Assembly: GCA_006226595.1 (NCBI GenBank) | Contig: SBGP01000012.1 | Location: 1 to 64,000, forward strand | Origin: Deltaproteobacteria bacterium | Lineage (GTDB): Bacteria; Myxococcota_A; UBA796; GCA-2862545 | DNA length: 64,000 nucleotides | Reading direction: 5' to 3' | Shown: positions 1 through 7,230 of the stretch, in pieces | Layout: each line of letters begins with the position of its first letter | Numbering within the stretch: the first letter of the stretch is position 1 | The notes under the pieces: generated by a model | Database searches by the model: none | What the model saw: only the letters and a program-made list of their open reading frames with translations | Told to the model about the DNA's origin: nothing | Made by a program: the position numbers and the translations under genes

Positions 1-269
1 GAAGTCCGGACTTCGGGGACCCGGACTCCGTGCTGTGGGTCGGGCAGGTGGTGAGCGCGGGAGAGGGGGCCTGTGCGGGCTTCGAGGCCGCACACGGGGT
101 CCGCACCTTCGTGCGCGTCACCGAGGTCTCGACGGGCGACCAACTCGTGGTCGAGGCCGAGAACCTCACGACCTCTGGCTGTCAGCTCGGTGGGGCACAG
201 CCGGGGTGGCTGTTGCTCGGCCTGCCGTTCCTGCTCGGCCGCCGGGTCAGGGCGCGCGTGTCGCGGTGA
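1..269 (+). CDS. C-terminal fragment of exported protein with Cys/TM/Arg tail
   Basis: Only the 3' end is inside the window; the reading frame (codons starting at base 3) is open to the left edge. The visible 88 residues contain a short beta-rich stretch and finish with a Cys (SGCQLGG), a hydrophobic segment (WLLLGLPFLLG) and an Arg-rich end (RRVRARVSR). That order resembles the C-terminal sorting tails (MYXO-CTERM type) common in myxobacteria, with a single Cys rather than a Cys pair. Family unknown; function cannot be told from this piece. Its last 23 bases overlap tail-to-tail with the convergent MopE-like gene. Confidence 0.55.
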   Translation, partial: SPDFGDPDSVLWVGQVVSAGEGACAGFEAAHGVRTFVRVTEVSTGDQLVVEAENLTTSGCQLGGAQPGWLLLGLPFLLGRRVRARVSR

Positions 270-984
270 TGTTCCAGCTCTGATCGATGCAGTCGAAGCA
301 CCAGCCCGCGCTGGTCTCGACGAAGTCGACCGAGAACGTGCCCGAGAACTGATCCGCGCTGTCCCAGCTTCCGGTCAGCGTGTAGTTCTCGGTGCACGTG
401 CCCGCTAGCGAGTTCGACACGGTGAAGGGGTCGTTGGAGATCCCGCTCATCGTACCGGGCTGCGCGCCGCCGTTGGTGGGCGCGATGACCAGGGTCGTGC
501 CGTCGTCGGTGACGAATACACTGTTGAAGCTCATGCCCACCAGACCATAGGCGCAGGACAGCGACACATCGGGCGTGACGTTGAACACGGCGGTTCCACC
601 GCCGGTGTCGTTGCCACCACAGCCCTCGTCGATCCGGCTGTCACAGTCGTTGTCGACGCTGTCGTCGCAGACTTCGTCCTCCGAGTCTTCGGTGGCCGGG
701 TCGCAGTCGTCGTCGATGCCGTTGCAGGTGAGCTCGAAGCCCTCGGGGTTCGCATCGGCGTTGCCGTCGTGACAGTCGAGGCGGTCCGCCGGGTAGGTCG
801 CCGCGCAGCCCGGGTTCGCCGCGTCGAAGAAGCCGTCGCCGTCGCGATCGAACGGCGCGTCCACGGTCTCCTCGGACTCCTGGGCGATGCCGTCACACAC
901 CGCGGCGCCGGTGATGCCGACGTCGTTGTTGCATGCCCAGAGCAGTGCTGCCGGGGCGAGTGCAAGCGCAAGGCGGTGCGTCAT
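247..984 (-). CDS. MopE-like metal-binding-motif lipoprotein
   Basis: A 245-residue exported protein. The N-terminus MTHRLALALA...LLWAC is a lipoprotein-type signal ending in Cys about 17. Residues about 40-125 hold Asp/Cys motifs of the putative metal-binding MopE type (DRDGDGFFD, LDCHDGNADANP, CNGIDDDCD, DNDCDSRIDEGC), followed by a Gly/Thr spacer and a C-terminal beta-rich domain of about 115 residues with four Cys. An SD of GGAGGT lies 6 nt before the ATG. MopE-type motifs are known in secreted copper-binding proteins and in many myxobacterial surface proteins; Ca or Cu binding here is inference. The C-terminal domain was not recognised. Confidence 0.8.
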   Translation of the reverse strand: MTHRLALALAPAALLWACNNDVGITGAAVCDGIAQESEETVDAPFDRDGDGFFDAANPGCAATYPADRLDCHDGNADANPEGFELTCNGIDDDCDPATEDSEDEVCDDSVDNDCDSRIDEGCGGNDTGGGTAVFNVTPDVSLSCAYGLVGMSFNSVFVTDDGTTLVIAPTNGGAQPGTMSGISNDPFTVSNSLAGTCTENYTLTGSWDSADQFSGTFSVDFVETSAGWCFDCIDQSWNITATRAP

Positions 985-1031
985 GGGGAGACCTCCACGC
1001 GCAGCATAGCTGAGGCACGACGCCTGTCGCG

Positions 1032-1541
1032 TTATTCCGGCGCGTGCTCCGCGAACTGCGCTCCGAGGCGTGACGCGAGCTGTTCGAGCGCCACGCGGTC
1101 GGTGTCGTCGAAGGCGTCGGGAAGGTCGCTGTCGACGTCGAGCACCGCCAGGACCCGCCCATCGGGTGTCAGCACCGGGACGACGATCTCGCTGCGCGTG
1201 GTGGAGGAACACGCGATGTGGCCGGGAAAGGCCTCGACGTCGGGTACGAGCTGGGTCGCGCGCTCGCGTGCTGCGGCTCCACACACGCCGCGCTCGAAGG
1301 GAATGCGCAGGCAGCCGTGCCCGCCCTGGTAGGGGCCAACGACGAGCAGCTCACCGCCCACGTGACGGTAGAACCCGGTCCAGTGGAAGTGCTCGAAGGC
1401 GTGGTGCAGCTCGCAGGCGACCGAGGCCATGGCGGCAACCCAGTCATCCTCGCCATCGAGCAGGCCACCGATGCCGAGCAGCACTTCGTCGTAGTGCGCG
1501 GCACGGCCCTCGCGGTCATGGGCGGGAAGGGGATCGAGCAC
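1032..1541 (-). CDS. msrC: Free methionine-(R)-sulfoxide reductase (GAF domain)
   Basis: A single-GAF-domain protein of 169 residues that reduces free L-methionine-(R)-sulfoxide in the cytoplasm. The family signature is clear: WTGFY at 54-58, GPYQGGHGC, GVCG, then VPDVEAFPGHIAC and SEIVVPV. The three redox cysteines are Cys77, Cys87 and Cys111; their spacing (10 and 24) equals that of Cys84, Cys94 and Cys118 in E. coli fRMsr. The start is a GTG preceded by GAGGAGG. It is divergent from the PDZ-protein gene, 63 bp away. It probably forms part of the oxidative-damage repair set, as does yaaA further on. Confidence 0.93.
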   Translation of the reverse strand: MLDPLPAHDREGRAAHYDEVLLGIGGLLDGEDDWVAAMASVACELHHAFEHFHWTGFYRHVGGELLVVGPYQGGHGCLRIPFERGVCGAAARERATQLVPDVEAFPGHIACSSTTRSEIVVPVLTPDGRVLAVLDVDSDLPDAFDDTDRVALEQLASRLGAQFAEHAPE

Positions 1542-1591
1542 GGAACCTCCTCGGGCTGGGTCGTATCGCGGCCGTCGTCCGCGTGCGCGCG

Positions 1592-1604
1592 GTATCGTCT
1601 GCCG
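1592..1604 (+). promoter_or_regulatory. Putative -10 element of a leaderless promoter
   Basis: TATCGT (1593-1598) lies 6 nt before the ATG at 1605 and there is no SD, so transcription would start at or next to the start codon. No convincing -35 was seen. Confidence 0.4.
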
Positions 1605-2810
1605 ATGCTGCTGCTCGTTTCACTCGCACTGGGCGCGGAGCTCGTCACCGGAACGGTGGTCGACGACAAGGGACTGCCGGTGGCGGGGGTGCCCGTGGCG
1701 TCGGCTCGCGTTTATGCCCGCGGTGTGAGCTACCGCACCGACGTGGTCAGTGATGCGCAGGGGCACTTCGCCGTGCCCGCCGATGATGCGCACGAGGCGT
1801 TCATGGTCCGGGTCCAGGCGCAGACCGAGGACGGCCAGAGCTCGGCTCCGGCTTTCGTCACCGAGCTACCCTCGGCGGTCACCCTCACCTTGCGACCGGC
1901 CGCGAGCCTGGAACTCGAGCTGATCGGCGTCGAGCCGCCGGCGGTCGTGGACGCGATGGTCGCCGCCGACGAGATCATGGAGCTCGGCAACGTCCAGGTG
2001 CACACCGGCGAGTGGCAGGGCGGCCCCATCGTCGGAAAGGCCGGGCACTGGGTGCTCACCGTGTCCCAGGGCGAGCGCGCCGCACACGTCGAGGTCGAGC
2101 TCGACCCCGGTGAGAAGCGCACCGTGCGTGTACCGATGCCCGCCCCGGGCGAGATCGGCGTCACGCTGCCCCAGGTCCTGCGCGGCGATCGGGCCTGGTG
2201 CCTGCTCACTCCGGGCGAGGCGGGCAACCAGTACGGCATGCCCACGGTGATGGACTGCCACGATCTCGAGCCGCCCTCCATGGACCTCGGCCGCATCGCG
2301 GGGGGCCGCCAGGAACTCGAGGTCAAGCAGGGCGAGAGGCGCTACCGCTACCTTCTCGACGTCGAGGGCGGCACCTGGTGTCACTTCCAGCTGCCGCCGC
2401 CGGAGGAGCCCGCGGTTGGCGGCATCATCGGCGCGTCCTTCGCGGTCGACAGCCGGCCCGCGCGGATCGATGGGGTGGTTGCCGGCTCGCCCGCCGAGGG
2501 TGCGGGACTGAAGGTCGGCGACGTGGTCCTCGAGGTCGATGGCGTGCCCGTGGCCACCGGCCTCGCGGCGCTCATTGCCATTCGCCTCGGCGAGGAGCGG
2601 GTGAGGCTCACCCTGGGTCGCGGCGGCAAGCAGCAGGTGGTCAAGCTCAAGCGCATGCCGCCAGCCCCGGAGCCTGCGCCCGTTGCACCGGAGCGTTGCG
2701 GCGAGCGGCCCCGACCTCCGGAGCCCGAGGTTCGCGAGCCCTACGGGCTCCCCGTGAGCAAGCCCAGGCCCTACCCGCTGCCGCTTCCGCGTGAACCGAA
2801 CGGGAAGTGA
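1605..2810 (+). CDS. Exported PDZ-domain protein with Ig-like N-terminal repeats
   Basis: A 401-residue protein with signal peptide MLLLVSLALGAELV. Residues about 10-110 look like a carboxypeptidase-regulatory-like beta sandwich (VTGTVVDDKGLPVAGVPVASA, then a DAQGHFAVPADDA strand). Residues about 280-350 form a PDZ domain (VVAGSPAEGAGLKVGDVVLEVDGV split over its carboxylate loop and helix). The end is Pro-rich. No protease triad was found, so it is more likely a binding or scaffold protein of the periplasm or surface than an enzyme. The ATG was chosen because it starts the signal peptide and sits 6 nt after a TATCGT box; earlier in-frame starts would run into the msrC gene on the other strand. 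Confidence 0.75.
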   Translation: MLLLVSLALGAELVTGTVVDDKGLPVAGVPVASARVYARGVSYRTDVVSDAQGHFAVPADDAHEAFMVRVQAQTEDGQSSAPAFVTELPSAVTLTLRPAASLELELIGVEPPAVVDAMVAADEIMELGNVQVHTGEWQGGPIVGKAGHWVLTVSQGERAAHVEVELDPGEKRTVRVPMPAPGEIGVTLPQVLRGDRAWCLLTPGEAGNQYGMPTVMDCHDLEPPSMDLGRIAGGRQELEVKQGERRYRYLLDVEGGTWCHFQLPPPEEPAVGGIIGASFAVDSRPARIDGVVAGSPAEGAGLKVGDVVLEVDGVPVATGLAALIAIRLGEERVRLTLGRGGKQQVVKLKRMPPAPEPAPVAPERCGERPRPPEPEVREPYGLPVSKPRPYPLPLPREPNGK

Positions 2811-2813
2811 GGG

Positions 2814-2825
2814 TATAGCGCCCGC
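2814..2825 (+). promoter_or_regulatory. Putative -10 element of a leaderless promoter
   Basis: TATAGC (2814-2819) lies 6 nt before the ATG at 2826, directly after the stop codon of the previous gene. No SD is present. Confidence 0.4.
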
Positions 2826-3641
2826 ATGCACCCCTGGACGGAAGCCCACGACCGCGCGGTCGCCGCTGGCGAGCACCGCTACATCGACCCGAGCACCGGG
2901 TATTCGGTGTTCACCGAGCTCGGCCTGCGGGCGCGAGGCAAGTGCTGTGGATGTGGCTGTCGGCACTGTCCGTGGCCCAAGGAGCGGGATCAGCCGCCAC
3001 CGGCGGTGCTTCGCGGCGCCCTGTCCACGGAACCGGTCACCGCGCTGTTCTGGAGCGGCGGCAAGGACTCCTTCCTCGCCCTCCGGCGCTTGTGGCGCGA
3101 AGGCACGCGGCACGTGCTGCTCGTCACGACCTACGGCGCCCGCAGTCGCACGGTGGCGCACCAGGAGGTCGGGATCTCGGTGATCCGGCGTCAGGCGCGG
3201 GCGCTGTCCCTGCCACTGCTCGAGATCCCGCTCACTGCCGAGGACTACACCGAGGTCGTGGGGCGGGCGCTGCGCGACGTGTCCGAGCGGGTGCCGATCC
3301 GTGCCCTCGCGTTCGGCGACCTGCACCTCGAGCACGTTCGTCAGTGGCGGGAGGACAACCTCGGACCGCTGGCCGCCGAGCTTGGTGCGCGGCTCGCGTA
3401 CCCCATCTGGCAGGTGCCGTACGAGGACCTGCTCGAGGACTTCGCACGCTCGGGCGTGAAGGCGCGGGTGTGCGCGATGCCCGAGCCCATCGCCGGTCTG
3501 GCGTTGGGCGCGAACTTCGGTGCGGACCTGATCCAGGCACTGCCCGCCGACATCGATGCCTTCGGGGAGAACGGCGAGTTTCACAGCGAGGTGCTCACCG
3601 AGGGGCTGGGCGAGGCCCTACGGCGCGAGACCCGGCCCTAG
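2826..3641 (+). CDS. DUF5522 Cys-rich domain fused to PP-loop ATP pyrophosphatase (diphthine-ammonia ligase-like)
   Basis: A 271-residue two-domain protein. Residues 8-52 match DUF5522: GYSVFTELGLRARGKCCGCG with Cys at 40, 41, 43, 45 and 48 and the CRHCPW ending. Residues 70-265 are an adenine-nucleotide alpha-hydrolase fold with the PP-loop SGGKDS at 77-82 and, near the end, GENGEFHSEV, which matches the EFHT-like motif of the Dph6/MJ0570 family of ATP-dependent amide-forming enzymes. Diphthamide does not occur in bacteria, so the substrate is unknown. The Cys cluster could bind Zn or an Fe-S cluster (inference). Its last 24 bases overlap the convergent gene. Confidence 0.85.
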   Translation: MHPWTEAHDRAVAAGEHRYIDPSTGYSVFTELGLRARGKCCGCGCRHCPWPKERDQPPPAVLRGALSTEPVTALFWSGGKDSFLALRRLWREGTRHVLLVTTYGARSRTVAHQEVGISVIRRQARALSLPLLEIPLTAEDYTEVVGRALRDVSERVPIRALAFGDLHLEHVRQWREDNLGPLAAELGARLAYPIWQVPYEDLLEDFARSGVKARVCAMPEPIAGLALGANFGADLIQALPADIDAFGENGEFHSEVLTEGLGEALRRETRP

Positions 3642-4793
3642 CGCGTCGCCGGGTTGGTGCCGGGGCACGAAGCGACCCTCGGCGTCGAAGACCTGGCCCA
3701 GATCGCGCAGGGCCACGTACGCCCCATAGCGCTGGAGGATGTGGTAGCCAGCGAGCCACGCGGTGGGCTGCGAAGGGTAGGCCTCCCCCGCGCGCAGGCT
3801 GGCGAGCCGATCCGCGGGGGGCACGATGTCGATGGCCCATCGACGCTTCGCGTTTGCCTGCACCGCGCCGTGGAGCCACTCGGCGGCGGTCAAGTCGCGG
3901 ATCAGGCGCCAGCGGAGCGGCTTGTGCACGATGCCGCTGTTGTACACGAGGCTCATCGCGATCCATTGGCGGTCGGGGTCGAGTGATGCGAGGTCCACGC
4001 CGTGAACGGCCGCCTGCTCTGCGGCAATTTCCTTCTCCCACAGCACCATCAGCGCGGTGGCGACCACGCTCTCGTCGAAGCTCATGGCGCGGGTGAGCAC
4101 GGGCATGCGCCCCTCGGCGTCCCGTCCGGCGAGCCACACGCCATGGGCCAGGGCCGGTACCGGGGGCGCTGCCGCCGGGTCGTCGACCCAGGCGACGAGC
4201 CCGGCGAGGTCCGTGCCCGCCGCGGCGTCGAGGGCCGCGACCAGCGCGGGTTCGTCGCGCAGGCCGCTGGCGATGTCGTCGAGCCCCACGTCCATGACCG
4301 GGTGAAAGCCGCCCTCGAGGCGATGGCTCTCCTCGCCGAGCCACAACGCACCGCCCTCCGCGACCCAGGTCACCGCGATCTCGGCCTCGGAGACGGTCCA
4401 TCCGTGGCCGCGCCGCGTGCACTCTTCGGCGAGCACCGCGGCCGTCTGTCGGGTGGTCTCGCGGAGGCGGGTCTCCCAGCGGGCGGTGTCCCAGCGCTCG
4501 TCGAAGTAGCCGAAGTAGCGCTTCGGCGTGACGCCGCTGGTCACGGTGGCGCGCAGGCGAAAGGCCTCGAAGTCGACCACCGTGCGCGCGAGCTCGTCCT
4601 CGGTGAGGGCCAGACCTGCGGGCTTCGCGTCGAGGTTGGCGACGACCTCGGCCCGTAGCCGCTCGCCGAGGCCCTCCGTCTCTCCGTGCGCGGACAGCGC
4701 GGTCTCGAGCTCGGCGGTGCGCTTGGCGAGGCGTGCCTCGAGCGTCGGCGAGAGGGGAGCGGCGAGGGCGGCGGCGAGCAGGAGCGTGAGCAT
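3618..4793 (-). CDS. Secreted protein of unknown function
   Basis: A 391-residue protein with signal peptide MLTLLLAAALAAPLS and an N-terminal helical stretch (about 16-75) rich in Glu and Arg. The rest is mixed alpha/beta with many Trp (for example ERWDTARWETRL, GHGWTVSEAEIAVTWVAEGG). The segment MSLVYNSG followed by conserved-looking aromatic and charged residues faintly recalls lysozyme-like folds, but no catalytic motif could be identified. The start is the only ATG that opens with a signal peptide. It appears to be monocistronic. Not recognised. Confidence 0.7.
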   Translation of the reverse strand: MLTLLLAAALAAPLSPTLEARLAKRTAELETALSAHGETEGLGERLRAEVVANLDAKPAGLALTEDELARTVVDFEAFRLRATVTSGVTPKRYFGYFDERWDTARWETRLRETTRQTAAVLAEECTRRGHGWTVSEAEIAVTWVAEGGALWLGEESHRLEGGFHPVMDVGLDDIASGLRDEPALVAALDAAAGTDLAGLVAWVDDPAAAPPVPALAHGVWLAGRDAEGRMPVLTRAMSFDESVVATALMVLWEKEIAAEQAAVHGVDLASLDPDRQWIAMSLVYNSGIVHKPLRWRLIRDLTAAEWLHGAVQANAKRRWAIDIVPPADRLASLRAGEAYPSQPTAWLAGYHILQRYGAYVALRDLGQVFDAEGRFVPRHQPGDALGPGLAP

Positions 4794-4933
4794 GTCCCAG
4801 TGGACACCGGGCGGGCCCTCGGGTGCCCAGGAGATCCCGTGCAGTCTACGTGCGCGGCGCGTGCCCGTTTCTCGCCGCTATCGCGCCTCACGCGGGCTTC
4901 GTCGACTTCCTAGGCTTGGATCGGGAGGTCTGC

Positions 4934-5266
4934 ATGACCGTGCTCCTCGTCGACACCGAACCTGCCGTCCGCGAGCGGCTGGCCGAGGTCCTGCACCGCG
5001 CGGGACACCGGGTCGTGGGTCAGGCCACCAGCCTGCGCGATGGCGTGCTGCTCGCCGTGGACCGGCGTCCGGCGGTCGTGGTCGCCGATCTGCTCGCCGC
5101 GGACGATGGGCTCTCGTGGCTGCGCGTGATGCGCGAGCTGCTTCCGGAGACCGAGGTGCTCGTTCGGGCCGAGCGGGTGCCCCTCTCCGATGCGCTCGCG
5201 TGCCTGCGGGGCGGGGCGAGCCGTGTGGTCGATGCCGAAGGACTGGGGCGTGCGTTCGCGGTCTGA
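4934..5266 (+). CDS. Atypical single-domain response-regulator-like protein
   Basis: A stand-alone receiver-like domain of 110 residues. VLLVDTEP carries one of the usual acidic residues at the N-terminus, and AVVVADLL at about 55 places an Asp at the phospho-acceptor position. The strand-5 Lys of active receivers (normally in a KP pair) is absent: the region reads ACLRGGASRVVDAEG. Phosphorylation chemistry is therefore probably altered. The start has SD GGGAGGT 6 nt upstream. It converges on the anti-sigma gene with a 1-nt gap. Partner kinase unknown; the hybrid kinase in this window carries its own receivers. Confidence 0.65.
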   Translation: MTVLLVDTEPAVRERLAEVLHRAGHRVVGQATSLRDGVLLAVDRRPAVVVADLLAADDGLSWLRVMRELLPETEVLVRAERVPLSDALACLRGGASRVVDAEGLGRAFAV

Positions 5267-5267
5267 C

Positions 5268-5534
5268 CTACTCGTCGAAGGGGTCGTCTTCCGCGGGGGC
5301 GCCGTCGGCGACCCACTGCTTGAACCGACCGAGCAGCTCGCTCTGGACCTCTTGCGGCACTTCGTCGGTGGGGAGCTTCTCGAGTACCTCGCGGGTGAGC
5401 TCGATCTGCTCCACGTACTTCCGGCACGGCGGGCACAACCACAGGTGCATGCGAAGCTCGGCCCACTCGACGCCCGACAGCTCGCCATCGGCATAGGCCG
5501 AGGCCAGGGCGGCGATTTGCTGGCAGTTCTTCAT
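5268..5534 (-). CDS. Zinc-type anti-sigma factor (ZAS, zf-HC2)
   Basis: An 88-residue cytoplasmic protein. The HXXXCXXC motif of ZAS anti-sigma factors is formed by His30, Cys34 and Cys37 (MHLWLCPPCRKYV), after the typical opening in which a Cys near the N-terminus precedes ASAYADGELS. The acidic tail ends in DDPFDE, and there is no membrane segment, so this is a soluble ZAS protein. Zn release on thiol oxidation is the known mechanism of redox-responsive members such as RsrA; whether that holds here is inference. The start codon overlaps the sigma-factor stop (ATGA), so the two are translationally coupled. Confidence 0.88.
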   Translation of the reverse strand: MKNCQQIAALASAYADGELSGVEWAELRMHLWLCPPCRKYVEQIELTREVLEKLPTDEVPQEVQSELLGRFKQWVADGAPAEDDPFDE

Positions 5535-6145
5535 GGGGCCGAGTCTCCGGCGAGGTAGTGCTCGAGCACGGTTCGTACCTTGTGGCGTGCTCGGTGGAGC
5601 AGCACCCGCTGGTTCGTCTCGCTGATCTCGAGGATGTTACAGACCTCTTCCGAGGACAGGCCCTCGAGATCACGCATACGGAGCACGACGGCCTGGCGGG
5701 GCGGAATCGTCTCGATGGCCTCGAGGATGGCCGCCTTGACCTCCTTGCGCATGAGCATGCCCTGGGGCGAGTCGTCCCAGTCGGTGGGGGGCTCCTTCCA
5801 GTGGCCGCTGGCGTCGAAGCGCTCGGGCTCGAAGGGCTGGTCGTCTTCCTGCCCCATGGCGGAGAACGGCAGGACGCGGCCCTCTCGGCGGGCTCGCGTG
5901 CGCGCGCGGTTCACCAGGATTCGGTAGATCCAGGTCTTCAGCGAGCTGCGGCCCTCGAAGCGTGCGAGGCCGCGAAGCACAGCCATCCACGTCTCCTGCA
6001 CGACCTCCTCGGCGACGCCTGCGGCGGGCAGCATGCGTCGGGCGAGGCGAAGCAGGCCATCGTGGTGGCGCGACACGACCGCCGCGAAGGCCGACTCGTC
6101 GCCGGCCCGGAGGGCCTCGACCAGTTCCTTGTCGGTGCGTGCCAT
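5531..6145 (-). CDS. ECF-type RNA polymerase sigma factor
   Basis: A 204-residue sigma-70-family protein. Region 2 is at about 20-85 (VVQETWMAVLRGL, LKTWIYRILVNRA) and region 4 at about 135-195 (LPPRQ-like IPPRQAVVLRMRDLEG followed by the helix-turn-helix SSEEVCNILEISETNQRVLL). The linker of about 45 residues is acidic and Pro-rich, longer than in minimal ECFs. The start codon shares a base with the polyferredoxin stop (TGATG), and the stop overlaps the anti-sigma start (ATGA). The sigma/anti-sigma pair is thus the distal part of an operon that begins with redox enzymes. Confidence 0.9.
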   Translation of the reverse strand: MARTDKELVEALRAGDESAFAAVVSRHHDGLLRLARRMLPAAGVAEEVVQETWMAVLRGLARFEGRSSLKTWIYRILVNRARTRARREGRVLPFSAMGQEDDQPFEPERFDASGHWKEPPTDWDDSPQGMLMRKEVKAAILEAIETIPPRQAVVLRMRDLEGLSSEEVCNILEISETNQRVLLHRARHKVRTVLEHYLAGDSAP

Positions 6146-7230
6146 CAGAAGTCGATCGACAGCTGGCCCGAGGCCGCCTTGTCGGTGTTGAGCTCCAGCG
6201 CGCCGTTCTCGAGCTTGAGCACGCCACGCGGGCACACGTGGGCACACATGCCGCAGCCGACGCACGAGGCGCGGGTGAAGCTCTCGTTCTGCTGGGCGTA
6301 GGCCCGCACGTCGATGCCCATCTCGCAGTAGGTCGTGCAGTTGCCACAGCTGATGCACATGTCCGGCTTCACGGCGATGCGGAAGCGTCCGGCCTTCTGG
6401 GTGATGCCGAGGATGGCCGCCATCGGGCAGAAGTTGCGGCACCAGATGCGCGGGCCGAGCACCGGGTACACGCCAGTGCCGATGACGCCGGAGAGCACGC
6501 TACCGACGAAGAAGCCGTACACCCACTTGGTCTGACCGGCGAGCTCGTGGAACCAGCCGATCTGCTTTCCGCCGAAGCCGTCGACGAGCATGATGCCGGT
6601 GAGGCCGAGAATGAACAGCAACACCGCGTGAATGCTGTACTTCTCGAAGCGCCACGAAGCCGTGCTGCTCGAGGTCATGTGTCGCCACGGGTCACCGAAG
6701 GTGTTGGCGAGCGCGCCGCAGCCGCACACCCAGCTGCAGTACCAGCGCTTGCCGAAGGCAAGGGCGAGCACGGGGGTGAGCACCAACGACCCGAGCAGGG
6801 TGTACAGGGCCATGTACCAGGGCAGGCCCCACAGCGTGTCGGGGAAGAAGTAATCGTACTTCAGCGGCCAGAAGTAGCTCCAGTAGAACTCCTTGCCGCC
6901 GAAGAAGGGCATCACGAAGGGCAGGGTGAACCCGAGCACGATCTGCACGAGGATGTTCACCGTGATCCGCAGCTTGTGGTACCGGCTGTTGCCGTGCGTG
7001 CGCAGCATGTAGATGCCGCCGATCGTCATGAACACGCAGTACAGCGCACCGTAGAGGTACCACTTGTTCTGCAGCTTCACCGCCTGGGCCACGGGCTCGA
7101 GCACATCGGTGAAGTACAGCAGGCAGTAGAAGCCGATGATCGTCGCCGACAGCGCGTAGGTCCGCGGGGTGCGGTTCCGCCACGGGCTGCGGTACGTGTT
7201 CATCAGCCCGTCTTGTCCCTGGGCGTACAT
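6145..7230 (-). CDS. Membrane polyferredoxin (NapH/NosR-like 4Fe-4S protein)
   Basis: A 361-residue inner-membrane electron carrier. About six hydrophobic segments are spread over residues 25-270. Cytoplasmic-facing Cys motifs are CSWVCGCG after segment 4 and CRNFCP at about 270, as in the NapH/NosR/CcoG family. The C-terminus has two 4Fe-4S ferredoxin motifs: CISCGNCTTYC (about 295) and CVGCGMCAHVCP (about 328). It would accept electrons from the adjacent flavoprotein and pass them to quinone or a periplasmic acceptor (inference). The chosen ATG overlaps the oxidoreductase stop (TGATG); a second Met nine codons later is an alternative. Confidence 0.87.
   Translation of the reverse strand: MYAQGQDGLMNTYRSPWRNRTPRTYALSATIIGFYCLLYFTDVLEPVAQAVKLQNKWYLYGALYCVFMTIGGIYMLRTHGNSRYHKLRITVNILVQIVLGFTLPFVMPFFGGKEFYWSYFWPLKYDYFFPDTLWGLPWYMALYTLLGSLVLTPVLALAFGKRWYCSWVCGCGALANTFGDPWRHMTSSSTASWRFEKYSIHAVLLFILGLTGIMLVDGFGGKQIGWFHELAGQTKWVYGFFVGSVLSGVIGTGVYPVLGPRIWCRNFCPMAAILGITQKAGRFRIAVKPDMCISCGNCTTYCEMGIDVRAYAQQNESFTRASCVGCGMCAHVCPRGVLKLENGALELNTDKAASGQLSIDF

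Noticed and set aside
247-269. A programmed interaction at the 23-nt convergent overlap
   Set aside because: Short tail-to-tail overlaps are common in compact genomes (another of 24 nt lies at 3618-3641), and no structure was seen.
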